Positions 45,383 through 53,049 of a DNA stretch of 64,000 nucleotides are shown piece by piece. Origin of the DNA: an uncultured Collinsella sp. Lineage in GTDB: Bacteria; Actinomycetota; Coriobacteriia; Coriobacteriales; Coriobacteriaceae. Under the pieces are notes generated by a model that saw only the letters and a program-made list of their open reading frames with translations, had not been told where the DNA came from and searched no databases. The first letter of the stretch is position 1. Each line of letters opens with the position of its first letter. The position numbers and the translations under genes were made by a program. The stretch is from NCBI GenBank assembly GCA_934654835.1, contig CAKUGY010000003.1:124001-188000 (forward strand), read 5' to 3'.

Positions 45383-46351
45383 CTACTTCGCGAACAGGTT
45401 CTTGAGGTTGAACTCGGCTTGGACGGTTCGGAGCATGAGGTCGGTGTCGTCGAGGCCCAGGTGTTGCTCGTTGGCGTCGGCAGCGAGGGTGCCGCGGCGG
45501 CGTGCCCAGTTTTCGAGCGCGGCGGGCGCGGACTCGCGGGGGAGTGAACGCACGTCGGCGTCCAGGCTGCGGCAGATCTGGCGGGAGTCGATGACGATGA
45601 TCTTGCCTGCGCGGCGTGCCTCGGCGTAGCCATCAAGGTGAATCTTGAACCAGCTGTCCTCGAAGGCGGCGTTGTGCGCCATGTACGGATACTTCTTCAT
45701 GAGCTTGAGCAGCTGCTTTTGCAGCTCCTTGTTCTCGCGGAAGGGCTTTTTGCCGTCGATGTCGTCCCACGTAATGTGGTGGATATTCGACAGCGGCACG
45801 TCCTCGCCGCGGTAGATATCGGGCAGGCCGCAGTAGTGCGCCTCGGCGTCGTGCGGTACGGCGTCGCTGGTGAGTTCCATGATCTCCCAGCCCACGTTGA
45901 TGATGTAGCCGCGCTCGGGCGCGCGACCGGTGGTCTCGATGTCGATGCCCAGCACCGTGCCCTGGATGGGCTTGCGGGCGTAGGCCACGCCGAGCGCGTC
46001 ACGGTCGCCGCGGATCTCGCGCATGACCGACGCGGCGGTGCGCTTTTGCATCTTGCCGATGGCGGCGCAGGTGTCGGCGTCGGACAGGCCGCGCGAAAGC
46101 GTCGCGGGCGTCACGTTGCGCAGACGCGCTTCGCCAATCTGGTCGCACAGGTCGCGGTTGCGGTCGGCCAGGTCACGCACGGTGGCAAAGTCAAAGCCGG
46201 GGTCATCCTCGGCGGTAAAGTACTCGGTCTCGAGCACCTTGAGGGCCTCCTCGCCCTTTTGGCGCTCGGACTCCATGGCGCCGTGATCGCCATAGATAAA
46301 CATGGGGATAAACGGCTGGCGCTCGTATTCAAGTGCTTGCGAAACGTTCAT
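45383..46351 (-). CDS. DEDDh-family 3'-5' exonuclease
   Basis: 322 residues. The C-terminal exonuclease domain (about 130-322) carries ExoI GIDIETTG (Asp and Glu), ExoII YMAHNAAFEDSW (Asp) and ExoIII HLGLDDTDLM (His and Asp). This matches DnaQ/RNase T-type proofreading nucleases. The first 125 residues are helical and do not match a known domain. Whether it acts on DNA or RNA is unknown. It is encoded divergently from the exporter gene at 46523. Confidence 0.88.
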   Translation of the reverse strand: MNVSQALEYERQPFIPMFIYGDHGAMESERQKGEEALKVLETEYFTAEDDPGFDFATVRDLADRNRDLCDQIGEARLRNVTPATLSRGLSDADTCAAIGKMQKRTAASVMREIRGDRDALGVAYARKPIQGTVLGIDIETTGRAPERGYIINVGWEIMELTSDAVPHDAEAHYCGLPDIYRGEDVPLSNIHHITWDDIDGKKPFRENKELQKQLLKLMKKYPYMAHNAAFEDSWFKIHLDGYAEARRAGKIIVIDSRQICRSLDADVRSLPRESAPAALENWARRRGTLAADANEQHLGLDDTDLMLRTVQAEFNLKNLFAK

Positions 46352-46444
46352 ATGCTGCTCCTTGGACGGGCCGCCTTGCGCGGCTCGGGTTTATTGAGAT
46401 GTGGCGAGATGATAGTTTACCATGGGCAACTATTGGCATCACGC

Positions 46445-46490
46445 CTAGGACAACTACAATACCCTAGTTGACCGCTAGGACTTTTACAAT
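46445..46490 (+). promoter_or_regulatory. Tandem promoter/operator motifs before the metal-exporter gene
   Basis: CTAGGACAACTACAAT (46445-46460) and CTAGGACTTTTACAAT (46475-46490) form a direct repeat 30 bases apart, each ending in a -10-like TACAAT. CCTAG also appears between them. The arrangement suggests a regulator site or twin promoters for the exporter. Confidence 0.45.
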
Positions 46491-46522
46491 GCTGCCGAAA
46501 GACACGAAAGGTTCCATCCGTC

Positions 46523-47599
46523 ATGGATTTACTGATAGATATTCTGCTCGACGCCGGTAAAGACACGCTCTCGCTGGTGCCGTTTTTGTTGGTGACGTAT
46601 CTTGCCCTCGAGACACTTGAGCACGTTGCGGGCGACCGCGTCAATGGCGCCATCAAGCGCGCCGGTGCCGCGGGTCCGGTTGTCGGTTCGCTGCTGGGCA
46701 TCGTGCCGCAGTGCGGATTTTCGGCCATGGCGGCCACGCTGTACGCCGGTCGCGTTGTGACGTTGGGCACGCTGGTTGCGGTGTTCCTTTCGACTTCCGA
46801 TGAGATGCTGCCGCTGTTGCTTGCCGAGCAGGTTCCCGTGCAGACCATGGCGATGCTGCTGGTATCGAAGGCGCTGATTGCGCTGACCACGGGCTTTATC
46901 GTGGACGCCGCCATTCGCGGCCTGCGTCGCAACGCTCGCGCGCATGCGGCGATTCGCCGCACCGTGCTTGGGACCGCTGCCAATCCTGCCCATGTGAACT
47001 GCGCGCACGACGACCACACCGGCGGTGACATCATCGACGAGGTTGCCGAGGCCGGTGTGAGCGCCGACCATATCCACGAGCTGTGCGAGCGCGACCATTG
47101 CGGCTGTGATGATGATGAGGGTGAGCATGGGCATGGGCACCACCATGACTACGGTCACGCGGACGAGCATCACCACGACCACGGCCACTCCCACGAGGGC
47201 GCGCCTGTCCTATCGATCATCCGCAGCGCGATCTCGCACACCGTGCAGGTGTCGGTATTCATTTTTCTAGTGACGCTGATCCTGGTCGCCGTCCTCGAGA
47301 CCTTTGGCGAGTCGGCGATCGAGCAGTTCCTGCGCGGCAACGAGATGCTCGCCGTCCTGGGCTCGGCACTTGTTGGCCTGATTCCCAACTGCTCCGCCAG
47401 CGTCGTCATTACGCAGCTGTACCTGGAGGGCGCACTGCAGCTTGCCCCGATGCTCGCCGGCACGCTTATTTCCGCCGGCGTGGGCTACCTGGTGCTGTTC
47501 CGCACCAACCGTAGCGCCCGCGAAAACGCCCTGTTCCTGGTCATGATGTATGTCATCGGTGCCGGCTGGGGACTCATCTTGTCCGCCTGTGGCCTCTAA
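46523..47599 (+). CDS. Putative 10-TM heavy-metal exporter (ArsP_2/DUF2899 family)
   Basis: 358 residues. Two halves of about five TM helices each carry matching signatures: GIVPQCGFSAM (first half, about 59) and GLIPNCSASVV (second half, about 285). Between them is a cytoplasmic or periplasmic loop extremely rich in His (HGHGHHHDYGH and DEHHHDHGHSHE, about 200-231) plus CDDDEGE and several Cys, a likely metal-binding site. The family is annotated as a putative heavy-metal or manganese transporter; the substrate is not known. Start GTCATGGATT has GAAAGG upstream. Confidence 0.87.
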   Translation: MDLLIDILLDAGKDTLSLVPFLLVTYLALETLEHVAGDRVNGAIKRAGAAGPVVGSLLGIVPQCGFSAMAATLYAGRVVTLGTLVAVFLSTSDEMLPLLLAEQVPVQTMAMLLVSKALIALTTGFIVDAAIRGLRRNARAHAAIRRTVLGTAANPAHVNCAHDDHTGGDIIDEVAEAGVSADHIHELCERDHCGCDDDEGEHGHGHHHDYGHADEHHHDHGHSHEGAPVLSIIRSAISHTVQVSVFIFLVTLILVAVLETFGESAIEQFLRGNEMLAVLGSALVGLIPNCSASVVITQLYLEGALQLAPMLAGTLISAGVGYLVLFRTNRSARENALFLVMMYVIGAGWGLILSACGL

Positions 47600-47702
47600 G
47601 TAGATTTTTGGGACATGCCTTAAAATCTACCCTTATGACCAGGGCATTTCACACAGTCAAAAACAAAAAGGTAGGTTTTTAGGCATGTCCCAAAAATCTA
47701 CC
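47600..47702. repeat. Composite inverted repeat (GGGACATGCC type)
   Basis: Outer arms GTAGATTTTTGGGACATGCC (47600-47619) and its complement (47682-47701) match perfectly; an inner pair TAAAATCTACC / GGTAGGTTTTTA sits next to them. It starts directly at the exporter stop and ends just before the YaiI gene. Confidence 0.8.
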
Positions 47703-47706
47703 TTGG

Positions 47707-48189
47707 TTAGTGTAGTAGCTCGGCAAGGTTGCGCTTAAAGCGGGCTCGGTCCTCGCTGGTGAAGGCTGCCGGTCCGCGGGTGCGTCCTCCGGCGCGGCGC
47801 ACTTTCTTTTCCTCGTGGCGGATAAACAGCTGCATGTCGATGGTCGCCTTGTCGTAGACGCGCCCGCGTACGCCGATGGCAGCGGCATCGCGTCCGAGCA
47901 CCATACTCGCCAGGCCAATATCCTGCGTCACGACCACGTCGCCCGCCTGCAGGCGCTCGACAATGGCAAAGTCGGCGCTATCGGCGCCCACGCTCACGTC
48001 AAGCGTCGAGACCCAAAAGCCCCGACGCGCGTGCTCGGCGTCGCGCGGATCGTCGCGACGAATGTGACGTTCCAGGTTCTGCGTGCTGTTGCCGGCGATA
48101 ACAACGGCGACGCCCGCCCGTCGCGCGCAGTCGATCGACTCGCGCGTGACCGGGCAGGCGTCAGCATCAATAAAAAGCGTTCGCGGCAT
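47707..48189 (-). CDS. YaiI/YqxD family protein (DUF188)
   Basis: 160 residues. DUF188 motifs: DADACPV at the N-terminus, TQDIGLA, and the basic C-terminus RHEEKKVRRAGGRTRGPAAF. The family has a PIN-like fold with conserved acidic residues, but its biochemical role is not established. The start follows the stop of the HdeD-like gene with no gap, so the two are likely cotranscribed and coupled. Confidence 0.9.
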   Translation of the reverse strand: MPRTLFIDADACPVTRESIDCARRAGVAVVIAGNSTQNLERHIRRDDPRDAEHARRGFWVSTLDVSVGADSADFAIVERLQAGDVVVTQDIGLASMVLGRDAAAIGVRGRVYDKATIDMQLFIRHEEKKVRRAGGRTRGPAAFTSEDRARFKRNLAELLH

Positions 48190-48792
48190 CTAGCGCACCA
48201 GTTTGCCAAATTGAATGGCGCGAACAATCAGCGTCACGCCAAACACCAACAGCGCAGCGCCGCTAAAGATGACGAGCATTTTGGCCGACCACAGCGGATA
48301 GATAAACACGAACATGCCCGCGATGATGGAGAGCGCACCGCTCAGGATGGCGAGGGCTCGGTTGGACGAAAGCTCGGACTCCAGAATCGACATGACACCC
48401 TCGACGATCCAGCCAAAGCCGGCAACGACCACCACGAGCGTGGTGAGGGTCGCGGTCGAGAAGGCCTGGTTGCGCAGGATTATCACACCGCCCAGGATGA
48501 TAAGCAGGTTGGAGATGATGCTCGTCACGCGCCAGCCGGTAGGTAGCAGCGGCTCGAAAATAGCGGTAAACAGCCTGATCGCAGCCGTGATCACAAAGTA
48601 GAAGCCCAAGACGGTCGTTAGGAAGACGAGGGACTTGGCGGGTGCAAAAAGCAGTGCGATGCCGGCGAGGAGCGCGATGACACCGGTGATGGCGTAGATC
48701 CAGCGCACGGCCTTGACGGCCTTGCCCGCCATGCTTTTCTCGTCAAATCCAAACGCGCTCGATTGCTTGTCATCGTTCTTAAAGATGCCCAT
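48190..48792 (-). CDS. HdeD/DUF308-family membrane protein
   Basis: 200 residues with six hydrophobic helices arranged as three repeated pairs, the DUF308 pattern (for example GVIALLAGIALLFAPAKSLVFLT and GALSIIAGMFVFIYPLWSA). Homologue HdeD in Escherichia coli is an acid-resistance membrane protein; the role here is unknown. Its start has GGAGACC upstream. The gene directly precedes the YaiI-like gene on the minus strand. Confidence 0.87.
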   Translation of the reverse strand: MGIFKNDDKQSSAFGFDEKSMAGKAVKAVRWIYAITGVIALLAGIALLFAPAKSLVFLTTVLGFYFVITAAIRLFTAIFEPLLPTGWRVTSIISNLLIILGGVIILRNQAFSTATLTTLVVVVAGFGWIVEGVMSILESELSSNRALAILSGALSIIAGMFVFIYPLWSAKMLVIFSGAALLVFGVTLIVRAIQFGKLVR

Positions 48793-48979
48793 GAGGTCTC
48801 CTTTCCGTGCGGCGTAAGCCGTAACTCGTGCAACCAGTATCGCCCAAGGACGCCGTCGTGTGAGGCGGGAAGGGTGAATTGGCGCCTCACCTTCCCGAAT
48901 TGTTACCTTTGTTCCCGCTTTGGTGGGGATTATTCAACAGGTGTAGAACATTGCAGCTCTGTTCGTTATTGCCTACGTT

Positions 48980-48998
48980 TTAGGTTAGATTTTCCTAA
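48980..48998 (+). promoter_or_regulatory. DtxR/IdeR-like operator upstream of the nitroreductase gene
   Basis: TTAGGTTAGATTTTCCTAA agrees with the DtxR consensus TTAGGTTAGSCTAACCTWA at about 15 of 19 positions, including both outer arms. It lies 29 bases before the nitroreductase start. The window encodes a DtxR-type regulator at 39784, the likely binder. Confidence 0.55.
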
Positions 48999-49027
48999 GA
49001 ACAATTGCCTTATTTTGGGGGGTCCCT

Positions 49028-49699
49028 ATGAACGAATCTGTTCCTGCGGCACCGTCGAGCGTGGAGTCGATGGCAAGGCAGGGTTGCGAAAAGCTTGGTC
49101 TGGACACGTTTGACGCGCTGGTCCGTCGCGCCCGCACGTGCCGTCGCTTTGACGAGTCCATGCGCGTGCCGCGCGAGTTTTTGCTCGAGCTGGCGGAGCT
49201 GGCACACCTGGCTCCGTGTGGTGCCAATGCTCAGCGCCTGCGCTTTCATGCGGTGAGCGGTGCCGAGGACTGCGCGCGCGTGTTTGACGAGCTCGCGTGG
49301 GCCGGCGCGCTCAAGGATTGGCCAGGCCCCGATGAGGGCGAGCGCCCGACCGGCTACATCGCAATTCTTGCCGAGCGCGCCGTTCCGGGCAAGCCGGCCG
49401 CGCCCATCACCGAGGTCGACACCGGCATTGCCGCGCAGACGATGATGCTCGCCGCCCGCAGCGCCACGCCCGAGGTGGCGGCCTGCATGTTCAAGGCCTT
49501 TACACCCCGCGCAATCGACGCCATGGGGCTCGATAACGACAAATACGAGCTCAAGCTGATTATGGCCTTTGGCGTGCCGGCCGAGACGCAGATTATCGAC
49601 GCGATCGATTCCAACCCCGACGGCTCCATCAATTATTGGCGCGACGAGGCGCAGGTACATCACGTGCCCAAGCGCCCGCTTGCCGACGTGCTGGTGTAG
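49028..49699 (+). CDS. Nitroreductase family FMN-dependent oxidoreductase
   Basis: 223 residues. The FMN-binding N-terminal motif reads RRARTCRRFDESMRVPREFL, followed by LAPCGANAQRLRF (SxxNxQPW-like) and the C-terminal IMAFGVPAET, typical of the family. FMN-dependent NAD(P)H oxidoreductases of this kind reduce nitroaromatics, quinones or flavins. The DtxR-like box upstream suggests iron-dependent expression. The GGGGG stretch before the ATG serves as the ribosome site. Confidence 0.85.
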   Translation: MNESVPAAPSSVESMARQGCEKLGLDTFDALVRRARTCRRFDESMRVPREFLLELAELAHLAPCGANAQRLRFHAVSGAEDCARVFDELAWAGALKDWPGPDEGERPTGYIAILAERAVPGKPAAPITEVDTGIAAQTMMLAARSATPEVAACMFKAFTPRAIDAMGLDNDKYELKLIMAFGVPAETQIIDAIDSNPDGSINYWRDEAQVHHVPKRPLADVLV

Positions 49700-49710
49700 T
49701 TGCGCGGCAA

Positions 49711-49745
49711 AACCACCACAAAGGTGCCTGTCCCCTTTGTGGTGG
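49711..49745. repeat. Palindrome AAAACCACCACAAAGG (copy 2 of 2, inverted loop)
   Basis: CCACCACAAAGG / CCTTTGTGGTGG arms with a TGCCTGTCC loop, the reverse complement of the loop GGACAGGCA in the copy at 36840-36880. It lies between the nitroreductase gene and the first histidine phosphatase gene. Confidence 0.8.
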
Positions 49746-49761
49746 CGCGAGGGGAGGGCGT

Positions 49762-50304
49762 GTGGCCGATCTATATTTGGTGCGGCATGGGCAGACCGAG
49801 CTCAATGTGCAGAACATTTTGCAGGGCTGGCATGATTCGCCGCTCACAGCACGTGGGCGCGAGCAAGCGCTGGCGACGGGTGCGGCGTTCGAGGACCGCG
49901 GTGTTGCCTTTGACCATGTGTATTCGTCTCCGTTGGGGCGGGCGCGGTGCACGGCCGAGCTTATCGTTGGCGAGGGTCAGCCTGTTGAGTTGGTCGACGA
50001 CTTGCGCGAGTGGCATTTGGGCTCGCTGGAGGGTACATCAAACCGCGAGATGCCCGCTCAGCCTTGGGGTGATTATCCGGTTGCCTTTGGCGGTGAATCG
50101 GAAGGTGAGCTTCGCGAGCGCATGGTTGCGGCACTGTCCCGCATTATGGCGAGGCCGCAACATAACTGCGTATTGGCGGTCTCCCACGGCTCTTCCTGCC
50201 AGGAGTTTCTTGGGCATGTGACAGGCGGGGGAGAGCAACCCGACAACGGCGCCGTGCTTCATTTTGACTATTGCGACGGGGCGTTTTCGCTCTTGAGTTG
50301 GTAA
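49762..50304 (+). CDS. Histidine phosphatase (phosphoglycerate mutase-like), copy 1
   Basis: 180 residues from the GTG at 49762 (GAGGGGAGGG upstream); a longer frame from 49636 runs through the palindrome. The catalytic motif is LVRHGQTELN, with a second conserved His in LAVSHGSS and the Glu in DLREWHLGSLEG. Such proteins remove phosphate from sugar phosphates, 3-phosphoglycerate or cobalamin intermediates. A close homologue follows 18 bases later. Confidence 0.87.
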   Translation: MADLYLVRHGQTELNVQNILQGWHDSPLTARGREQALATGAAFEDRGVAFDHVYSSPLGRARCTAELIVGEGQPVELVDDLREWHLGSLEGTSNREMPAQPWGDYPVAFGGESEGELRERMVAALSRIMARPQHNCVLAVSHGSSCQEFLGHVTGGGEQPDNGAVLHFDYCDGAFSLLSW

Positions 50305-50322
50305 CAAACGAAAGGACCCCCT

Positions 50323-50958
50323 ATGAATAAAGACCTGTATCTGGTCCGTCATGGGCAGACGATATTTAATCTCAAGCGCATCATTCAGGGCTGGAGTGAC
50401 TCGCCACTCACACAGCTGGGATACGACCAGGCGGCGCGTGCCGGCATGTTTTTGCGTGCGCGCGGTATCGAGCCCGATCATGCCTACGCCTCCACGCTGC
50501 ATCGCACCGAACAGACCATCGCCAACTTGTGGCCGGGCCTGGCGTATGAGCGTCTGGACGGCCTGCGTGAGTGGTTCTTTGGCGACTTTGAGGCCGAGCG
50601 CGTAATGCTCATGCCCGAGCGTCCGTGGCACGACTTCTATTGTCAGTTTGGCGGCGAGGGCCAGATGCAGGTTCGCGAGCGCATGGTCGCCACGTTGACC
50701 GAGCTTATGCAGCGTCCGGACCATACGTGCGTGCTCGCGGTAAGCCATGGCTCGGCTATCAAGGAGTTTATGGATCACGTGAAGGGCGCGGCGGCAGACG
50801 AGCGCGACCGCGTGCCGGGCAACTGCTCCGTGTTGCACTTTACGTTTGACGATGCGACCAGCACGTTTGAACTGATTGAGATCTTTACACAAGAGGATTA
50901 CGCGCGCGAGCTGGGGCTGGAGCCGCTCGTGGCGGCAGCCGGTCCGCAGCGCGGGTAG
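50323..50958 (+). CDS. Histidine phosphatase (phosphoglycerate mutase-like), copy 2
   Basis: 211 residues. Motifs LVRHGQTIFN, DGLREWFFGDFEAE and LAVSHGSAIKEF mirror copy 1, so the pair looks like a tandem duplication. The start has GAAAGGAC upstream. The C-terminus is longer by about 30 residues. Substrates are unknown; no CobC-type neighbour is present. Confidence 0.88.
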   Translation: MNKDLYLVRHGQTIFNLKRIIQGWSDSPLTQLGYDQAARAGMFLRARGIEPDHAYASTLHRTEQTIANLWPGLAYERLDGLREWFFGDFEAERVMLMPERPWHDFYCQFGGEGQMQVRERMVATLTELMQRPDHTCVLAVSHGSAIKEFMDHVKGAAADERDRVPGNCSVLHFTFDDATSTFELIEIFTQEDYARELGLEPLVAAAGPQRG

Positions 50959-50960
50959 CG

Positions 50961-51635
50961 TTAGAACCGCGCGATCTGGTGGGTGAGCAGGCCCGTCGGG
51001 ACCTGCGGTGCAGCGCCGCTGACCTGAGCGGCGGGGAAGAGCGCGGCCACGGTAAAGTTGAACGGCTCTTTGCCTGTATAGGTGCCGGCGGCACGAGCCT
51101 CATCGGTTAGAAGCTGCGACGCCCCGGTCAGAGCGGCGGCGTAGGCCGGGTCGTCGGTCAGCGTCGGCTTCGGTGCCTGATCGAGCATGGCGCGGATGGC
51201 CCCGACGGCGTCCTCGCGCTTGACCTCCCACACGCGGTGCGTGATGCCCGCGGGATCGGTGACGGCGTAGAGCGACGCGCCCTCTTTGGCGGCTCCCAGG
51301 ATGATATCCATGACGGGCGAGGCCTCGTAGGCGAGCGACACGGGACGAGGCTGAACTTTGAGCTCGGCGATCGCACGCGCAGCGTCGTAGCTGGCTTCGC
51401 CCTCGCCGCCCGCAAGCACGCCAATCGGGCAAATCGCCACGACGCCCGTCACGCGCCCCGGCTCTCCCGAGCATTCGTACACGTAATACGCCGCACCCGG
51501 ATCTTTGAGCATCAGGCCATCGGCAATGGCGCCGCGCAAGGCATCGTTGCCGCTCAGGATGCCACCCATCTGCGGCAGCGCCTCGAGCACGCGGTCCTGA
51601 GCCGGGCGGATGCAGGGAAACGGAAGAGCTTTCAT
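50961..51635 (-). CDS. Short DUF1015-like protein, apparently degenerate
   Basis: 224 residues. The start (MKALPFPCIRPAQDRVLEALP), YYVYECSGEPGRVTGVVAI and the C-terminal KEPFNFTVAALFPAAQV match the DUF1015 family, but the usual 400-plus-residue protein with a DGHHR segment is shortened, and that segment reads TDDPAYAAAL. DUF1015 genes are often found beside serC and serA, which lie 3 kb downstream on the same strand. It may be a reduced or non-catalytic member. Convergent with the histidine phosphatases. Confidence 0.65.
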   Translation of the reverse strand: MKALPFPCIRPAQDRVLEALPQMGGILSGNDALRGAIADGLMLKDPGAAYYVYECSGEPGRVTGVVAICPIGVLAGGEGEASYDAARAIAELKVQPRPVSLAYEASPVMDIILGAAKEGASLYAVTDPAGITHRVWEVKREDAVGAIRAMLDQAPKPTLTDDPAYAAALTGASQLLTDEARAAGTYTGKEPFNFTVAALFPAAQVSGAAPQVPTGLLTHQIARF

Positions 51636-51674
51636 GGACGGTCCTAACGTGTGAGTCTGTTTGTTCGCGGCATA

Positions 51675-52895
51675 TTATGCCCCAACTTGGCCGTTCGCGT
51701 CCCAGAGCACGTTATCGGCGAGCGTGATCAGCACCTGCTGGCAACGGACTATATCAGCGTGGGGCACGTACTCGTTGGGCTTGTGCGCGAGCGCGAGCGA
51801 CCCAGGGCCGTAGCTCATGCAGTTGCGGTTGCCCGTCTTGCCTGCGATGACGGCGGTGTCGGTGTAGCCGGTAAAGAAGCCGACGGCCGTGTCCGCGCCC
51901 GTCACGTTGTCTGCCGCATGCTTGAGCGTTGCCAGAAGGGGAGAGCCCGGGTCGCGCTCGATGGCGGGGCGGTCGCCCGTCACGGTATAACTGCCATGGC
52001 AACCTGGAACCGCCGCCTCCGCTGCGGCAATGGCCTGCTCCACCATGCGAGTCGCGGCAGCCGTGTCGGTCGGCGGCGTTAGACGCATGTCGACCCAGAC
52101 CTTGGCGTGGTCGGGCACCACGTAGGGGCGATAGCCACCCTCGATCTGGCCAAACGTGATAGTCGAAGGCCCCAGCTCATCATGCACCGGCAGCTCCGCA
52201 AACGCGTGACGAAGCGAGCACACGACCTCGGCCATGGCGGCAACGGCATCCGCGCCCTTCCATGGCTGGCTTGCGTGCGCCGTCACGCCGGTCATCTCGA
52301 TCTCGAACCACGTGCGCCCCTTGTGCGCCACCTGAATCTGCCCGTCGGTGGGCTCGGTATCCAGCACCCATTCGCGCGAGCCGACCCAGCCGGCATCGAT
52401 GGCGGCCTCGGAGCCGCGCATAAAGTCCTCCTCGTCGACCGAGCAAATGAGCGAAAAACCGCGTCGAGGCCGCACGCCGCACGCCGCCACGCGCTCGAGC
52501 GTATGGATTAGCGCTGCAATGGCGCAGGCCAGGCCGCCCTTCATGTCGCAGGCGCCGCGGCCATAGAGTTTGTCGTCGCGCACGGTCGCCCCGAGCGGCG
52601 GGATGTCCGCATCCCACCCGTCACCCAAGGTGACGGTATCCATGTGACAGATGAAGACGAGTCGCGGCTCGTCGCTCAAGCCAGGCACGGTGACCATAAG
52701 ATTGCGGCGACCGGGGAGCACCTCGAGCTCCTCGATTCTCACCGCATCCAGCGCCGGCCGATCGAGTCCCGCGACCTGCGACTCGATCAGCCCCTTGATA
52801 TGCCGCTCAATCTCGTCCTCATACGCACCGGGATCCGAGCTATCGATCCGTACAAGCTCCTGCGCAAGCCGCCAGGCAAAGTCCTCATCAACCAT
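51675..52895 (-). CDS. M20-family metallopeptidase/deacylase (ArgE/DapE-like)
   Basis: 406 residues from the ATG at 52895 (GAGG upstream); the longer frame begins with TTG. M20 motifs: FICHMDTVTLGDGW (His/Asp), GRGACDMKGGLA (bridging Asp), CSVDEEDFMRG (catalytic Glu), DTEPTDGQI and a C-terminal His region. The closest architecture is ArgE/DapE/CPG2, which remove acyl or peptide groups from amino acids. The substrate cannot be fixed. It precedes the DUF1015-like gene (39-base gap) on the same strand. Confidence 0.88.
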   Translation of the reverse strand: MVDEDFAWRLAQELVRIDSSDPGAYEDEIERHIKGLIESQVAGLDRPALDAVRIEELEVLPGRRNLMVTVPGLSDEPRLVFICHMDTVTLGDGWDADIPPLGATVRDDKLYGRGACDMKGGLACAIAALIHTLERVAACGVRPRRGFSLICSVDEEDFMRGSEAAIDAGWVGSREWVLDTEPTDGQIQVAHKGRTWFEIEMTGVTAHASQPWKGADAVAAMAEVVCSLRHAFAELPVHDELGPSTITFGQIEGGYRPYVVPDHAKVWVDMRLTPPTDTAAATRMVEQAIAAAEAAVPGCHGSYTVTGDRPAIERDPGSPLLATLKHAADNVTGADTAVGFFTGYTDTAVIAGKTGNRNCMSYGPGSLALAHKPNEYVPHADIVRCQQVLITLADNVLWDANGQVGA

Positions 52896-53049
52896 ATGCA
52901 ACCTCACAATCAGTTTGCTTTTCAAACCGATTGTAAGCCTCCTGAGAGATCCGCGACGTGCGCGTAGCGGTATTTACCGTTCACAGGGCGAGCCAGCGCG
53001 TTTGCCGTCCGAGCGGGTTCACAAATGACGCAGTGGGTAGGTACCCTTC

